DNA from: Anopheles merus
Taxonomy: Eukaryota; Arthropoda; Insecta; Diptera; Culicidae
Direction: 5' to 3'
DNA: 64,000 nucleotides
NCBI RefSeq assembly: GCF_017562075.2
Contig: NC_054081.1
Coordinates: forward strand, 8,198,115 to 8,262,114
Of this stretch, positions 61,483 to 64,000 are shown one piece after another. A model generated the notes under the pieces. The model searched no databases. It was not told the origin of the DNA and was given only the letters and a program-made list of their open reading frames with translations. Each line of letters starts with the position of its first letter. The first letter of the stretch is position 1. A program made the translations under genes and the position numbers.

Positions 61483-62194
61483 CAGAAATTGACGATGGAG
61501 AACTAATTCCGGGGAAAACTTGAAGTCCATACAAGCCGGCAACCCCTTGGTTCTGCACCTTGTGCCATCGTTGTGGGTCCACTTTTACGCCGAAATATTT
61601 GTCACGTACATGCCCGGGCCCGGGAGTTGGGCTGGCAGCGTAACAGCACCGTTGAACGACGGCATGTGCTTGGTAGGAAAGGCGGCGGACACTGCTGGAT
61701 GCTCCAATGACATGCGTGGAGCCTTAGGTTCTTAAATTTCCCAGGAACCAAAAAAAAATATACGCCTTCAGCATTTTCCGGACCTACGGTGACTCCATTG
61801 CTCGAGCAGTAGGGCACACATACACACACATACACACACACAAAATACGACAAAGCAAACCACTGTCAACCGACGTACGGAGCGAGAAAAACTTTTGATT
61901 GATCTCCGGAGGGTGTTTCCGGTGTGTTCCGGGCTTGTAGCTTTTACTTACGCTGTTTTCAAATTTTCAGCAATCCCTTCTCCCCCCCCTCGTTCCCCTT
62001 TTGGTCCGTCCCTTTCTGCCGATTTGAAGCAGAAAATAGCGCCCCTGTGCTGCCAATGCTAGCCCCCACTCGCATCGATCATTCGCCGCCCAAAGAAGGG
62101 TACGCGAAACGTCACGCCAAACCGACCGCGTCAGCTAATCCGCGTTCCCCGTGTTCGGTCAATATTAGTTCACCGCAGCATGCCCAACACACAA

Positions 62195-62219
62195 GCACAC
62201 ACACACACACACACACACA
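62195..62219 (+). repeat. (CA)n microsatellite
   Basis: About 12 pure units. Confidence 0.95.
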
Positions 62220-63469
62220 GTTAACAGATTTGCGATAACGGTGCAAAGAAGCCGCGATGGGAAAGGAAGGAAACACCGCCTGTGCTTTAAACGCGCAAAA
62301 CGGTTCACCGTGTGCGCGGGCGCTGCCAACCCTTGGCATCTTGGCGCGGCTGCCGGCGGAACGGGGAAAAACTCATTAACCGTCTTTTCGTCAATGAATA
62401 TTGATGAGCTGCTGTAAATTAATATTTTAAGACACGAACCCGCCGCCCGCTCGAGATTAAGCGCAAAAAGCGAAATCGGCACTGGGTTGGCAGCGATAGG
62501 CGATTTTCTGATGGCAAGAAACAAAAACTTTTTGACCTTTCAGGCCACTCTTTCACTTCATTGGGCAGGGGAATGGGGGAGGTTGTGGGGGAGGATAGGG
62601 AGCGTCAATATTGAACGCCGGGCGAATGTTTCATTTCCGCGGCAGGTGAGTGCGCCTCGCCGAGAGGACCAAATTAATAGCTAATTAACCGAAACGACCG
62701 CTGTGGAAAGGAAATATTGCTGACCTTAGCTCCCAAGCCACTGTCCGGCCGCTCAATGTTGTTTGTTGGCAGACGCGTTGCGTGATGAACCGTCGAGCAA
62801 CTGAGCGCCTTTCCGGTGCTGTGCGCTTTTAATTTCACCGTACTCCACGATAAACTTCCATCCACTGAGCAGACAAACAAACGTACGCAGACGGGTGCAA
62901 CACACCGGAAGGATCAGCCCAAACTCCTGCATGCAGCGGGCCAACTTGCATCCTTTAGCAGCGCGCCAAGGGATTAGCGATGGACATGGTAGCTTTTCCG
63001 GGATTTTCTCTTCTTTCCCCCCTCGGTCTTTTGTTGTTGCAGAGAATGGCAGAGGGGAAAAAATGGATCTGATAATGGGAAATGGGGTTTAACAAGCAAA
63101 ACATGAAGAAAAACTCGCAAACGATTTGCTTGTTAGCTTTTCAGCCGGCAGGTGCAATGGGGATAATGGAAGCACGTTTAACCCGACGTTTAATTTCCAT
63201 CTTGAAAGATGTTGATTTTTTTGTTGTGTTGCCAGCGAGTTAATTTATCCTGGCCATGGTCTTTAAGGCATTGGGGCTTTAAATCTTCGCCTACAGTAGT
63301 GAAGCGGTACTTGGTACAAACGGCTAGGAAATGTGAATGTTCTTATCTCAAAGTCCTGCGGCTCAACGCTAGCGCAGCTTTAGGTCTTAGCAATACGGCA
63401 GCTGGTTATCGCATCTCAGCTCTGGAACTGAAAAACTGCTATTTTTGTTTTGAGTTTAACTCTATTCCC

Positions 63470-64000
63470 TAATCCTAATCTGGTTCCAGCAGCTGGCTTT
63501 GAAACTATCCTGAAGTATGAATATTCTGAATTTAGGAAGCTGTATCAAGTCCTAAACCTATCCAGGTTCCTAGACCTATTACCAAGCTCGGGACGTGGAC
63601 GAAGAATTGCTCATAGATCTATCCCGAGGCTTTAGCCTCCCAATTATTCCAACTTTGGACCTATTCCCAGACTGTTTTGCTCCAATAGTACGTCAAATAA
63701 GTATTCCACTATGGAACAGATCTTGGACGTATATTGCAATAACTTGCAATACTATCGAACAAAAGCATGGTCAAAAGACTCACCAAAATTCTTCCAGTAA
63801 AAGCATTAAAACCGAATTTGGACCTATATCAGTACATATATGAGCCCTGCATTTGGTCAGAACATCTCCAGTCCTGGAAAATGTTCTGCATCACTCCAGA
63901 TGCTAAACGAAGTCCTAACCCAATCCAGCGTATGCAACTGTCGTAGTAGACCTATCCCGAACGCTTTTCCTGATATAATTTAAATCAGCTTTCCCGGTTT
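63470..64000 (+). repeat. Possible degenerate repeat running off the window end
   Basis: Phrases such as CCTAGACCTATTACC, TTTGGACCTATTCCC, TAGACCTATCCCGA, AGATCTATCCCGAGG and TTTGGACCTATATC recur irregularly. The wording resembles the decayed GATC/CCAG arrays near 8-9 kb in style but no exact period could be established. The array seems to continue beyond the window. Confidence 0.4.

Larger units (their letters stand above)
56236..63190. other. Mostly GC-balanced unique non-coding DNA
   Basis: CTCF-like motifs at 57.7 and 57.9 kb, AT-rich stretches at 58,130-58,560 and 60,180-61,000, CA repeats at 61.46 and 62.2 kb. No gene supported. Confidence 0.5.

Noticed and set aside
1..64000. CRISPR arrays, operons, ribosomal RNA genes
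   Set aside because: None present; the sequence is eukaryotic non-coding DNA and none of the repeats has regular unique spacers.

Overview
This window reads as non-coding DNA from an insect nuclear genome, most likely a mosquito of the Anopheles type. That assignment is inference. It rests on a CR1/Jockey-like non-LTR retrotransposon ending in TGAAA repeats (a tail I associate with Anopheles T1/Q-type elements), tRNA-derived SINEs, many small inverted-repeat transposons, very frequent (CA)n and poly(G) tracts, and dipteran-like base composition. No host protein-coding gene could be supported. The only long, clearly protein-like reading frame is the reverse transcriptase of the retrotransposon, so the window is probably a gene desert or the inside of a very large intron.

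At large scale the window alternates between two kinds of sequence. Roughly 1-1,500, 4,020-7,980, 9,440-12,000, 12,400-15,150, 16,520-18,330, 19,130-21,880, 25,200-26,330, 28,690-30,700, 31,370-36,270, 37,540-39,940, 41,480-44,430, 46,200-49,540, 52,600-53,600, 56,240-58,130, 58,560-60,180 and 61,270-63,190 are GC-balanced, single-copy-looking DNA studded with microsatellites, homopolymer G/C runs and many TAATTA-like cores. The stretches between them are AT-rich and are mostly made of repeats and transposon relics.

The repeat islands hold: two copies of a TA-flanked palindromic MITE (2,403 and 22,013); a TTAA-type inverted-repeat element (3,044-3,558); a higher-order satellite (8,220-9,300); a 371-bp tandem duplication (18,405-19,118); a ~230-bp diverged satellite interrupted by a 420-bp insertion with 8-bp target duplications (26,430-28,320); a ~670-bp (TTA)n tract (36,458-37,130); a dispersed repeat present twice, once empty (15.3-15.9 kb) and once split by an ~800-bp foldback element (40.0-41.4 kb); a 953-bp hAT-like element whose body is a GATTCC-type minisatellite (45,187-46,139); a nest of GATTCATGAATC-rich elements with SINE copies (50.3-52.1 kb); and a 5'-truncated CR1/Jockey-like retrotransposon on the minus strand (53,795 to about 56,170).

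The observations I rate most worth a check are the hAT-like element with the self-amplified palindromic minisatellite core, the palindromic MITE built from ~23-bp subrepeats, the foldback element with its matching empty site inside the same window, the 420-bp insertion carrying a CTCF-like motif, and the small set of CTCF-like motifs at 23.56, 26.67, 57.71 and 57.94 kb.
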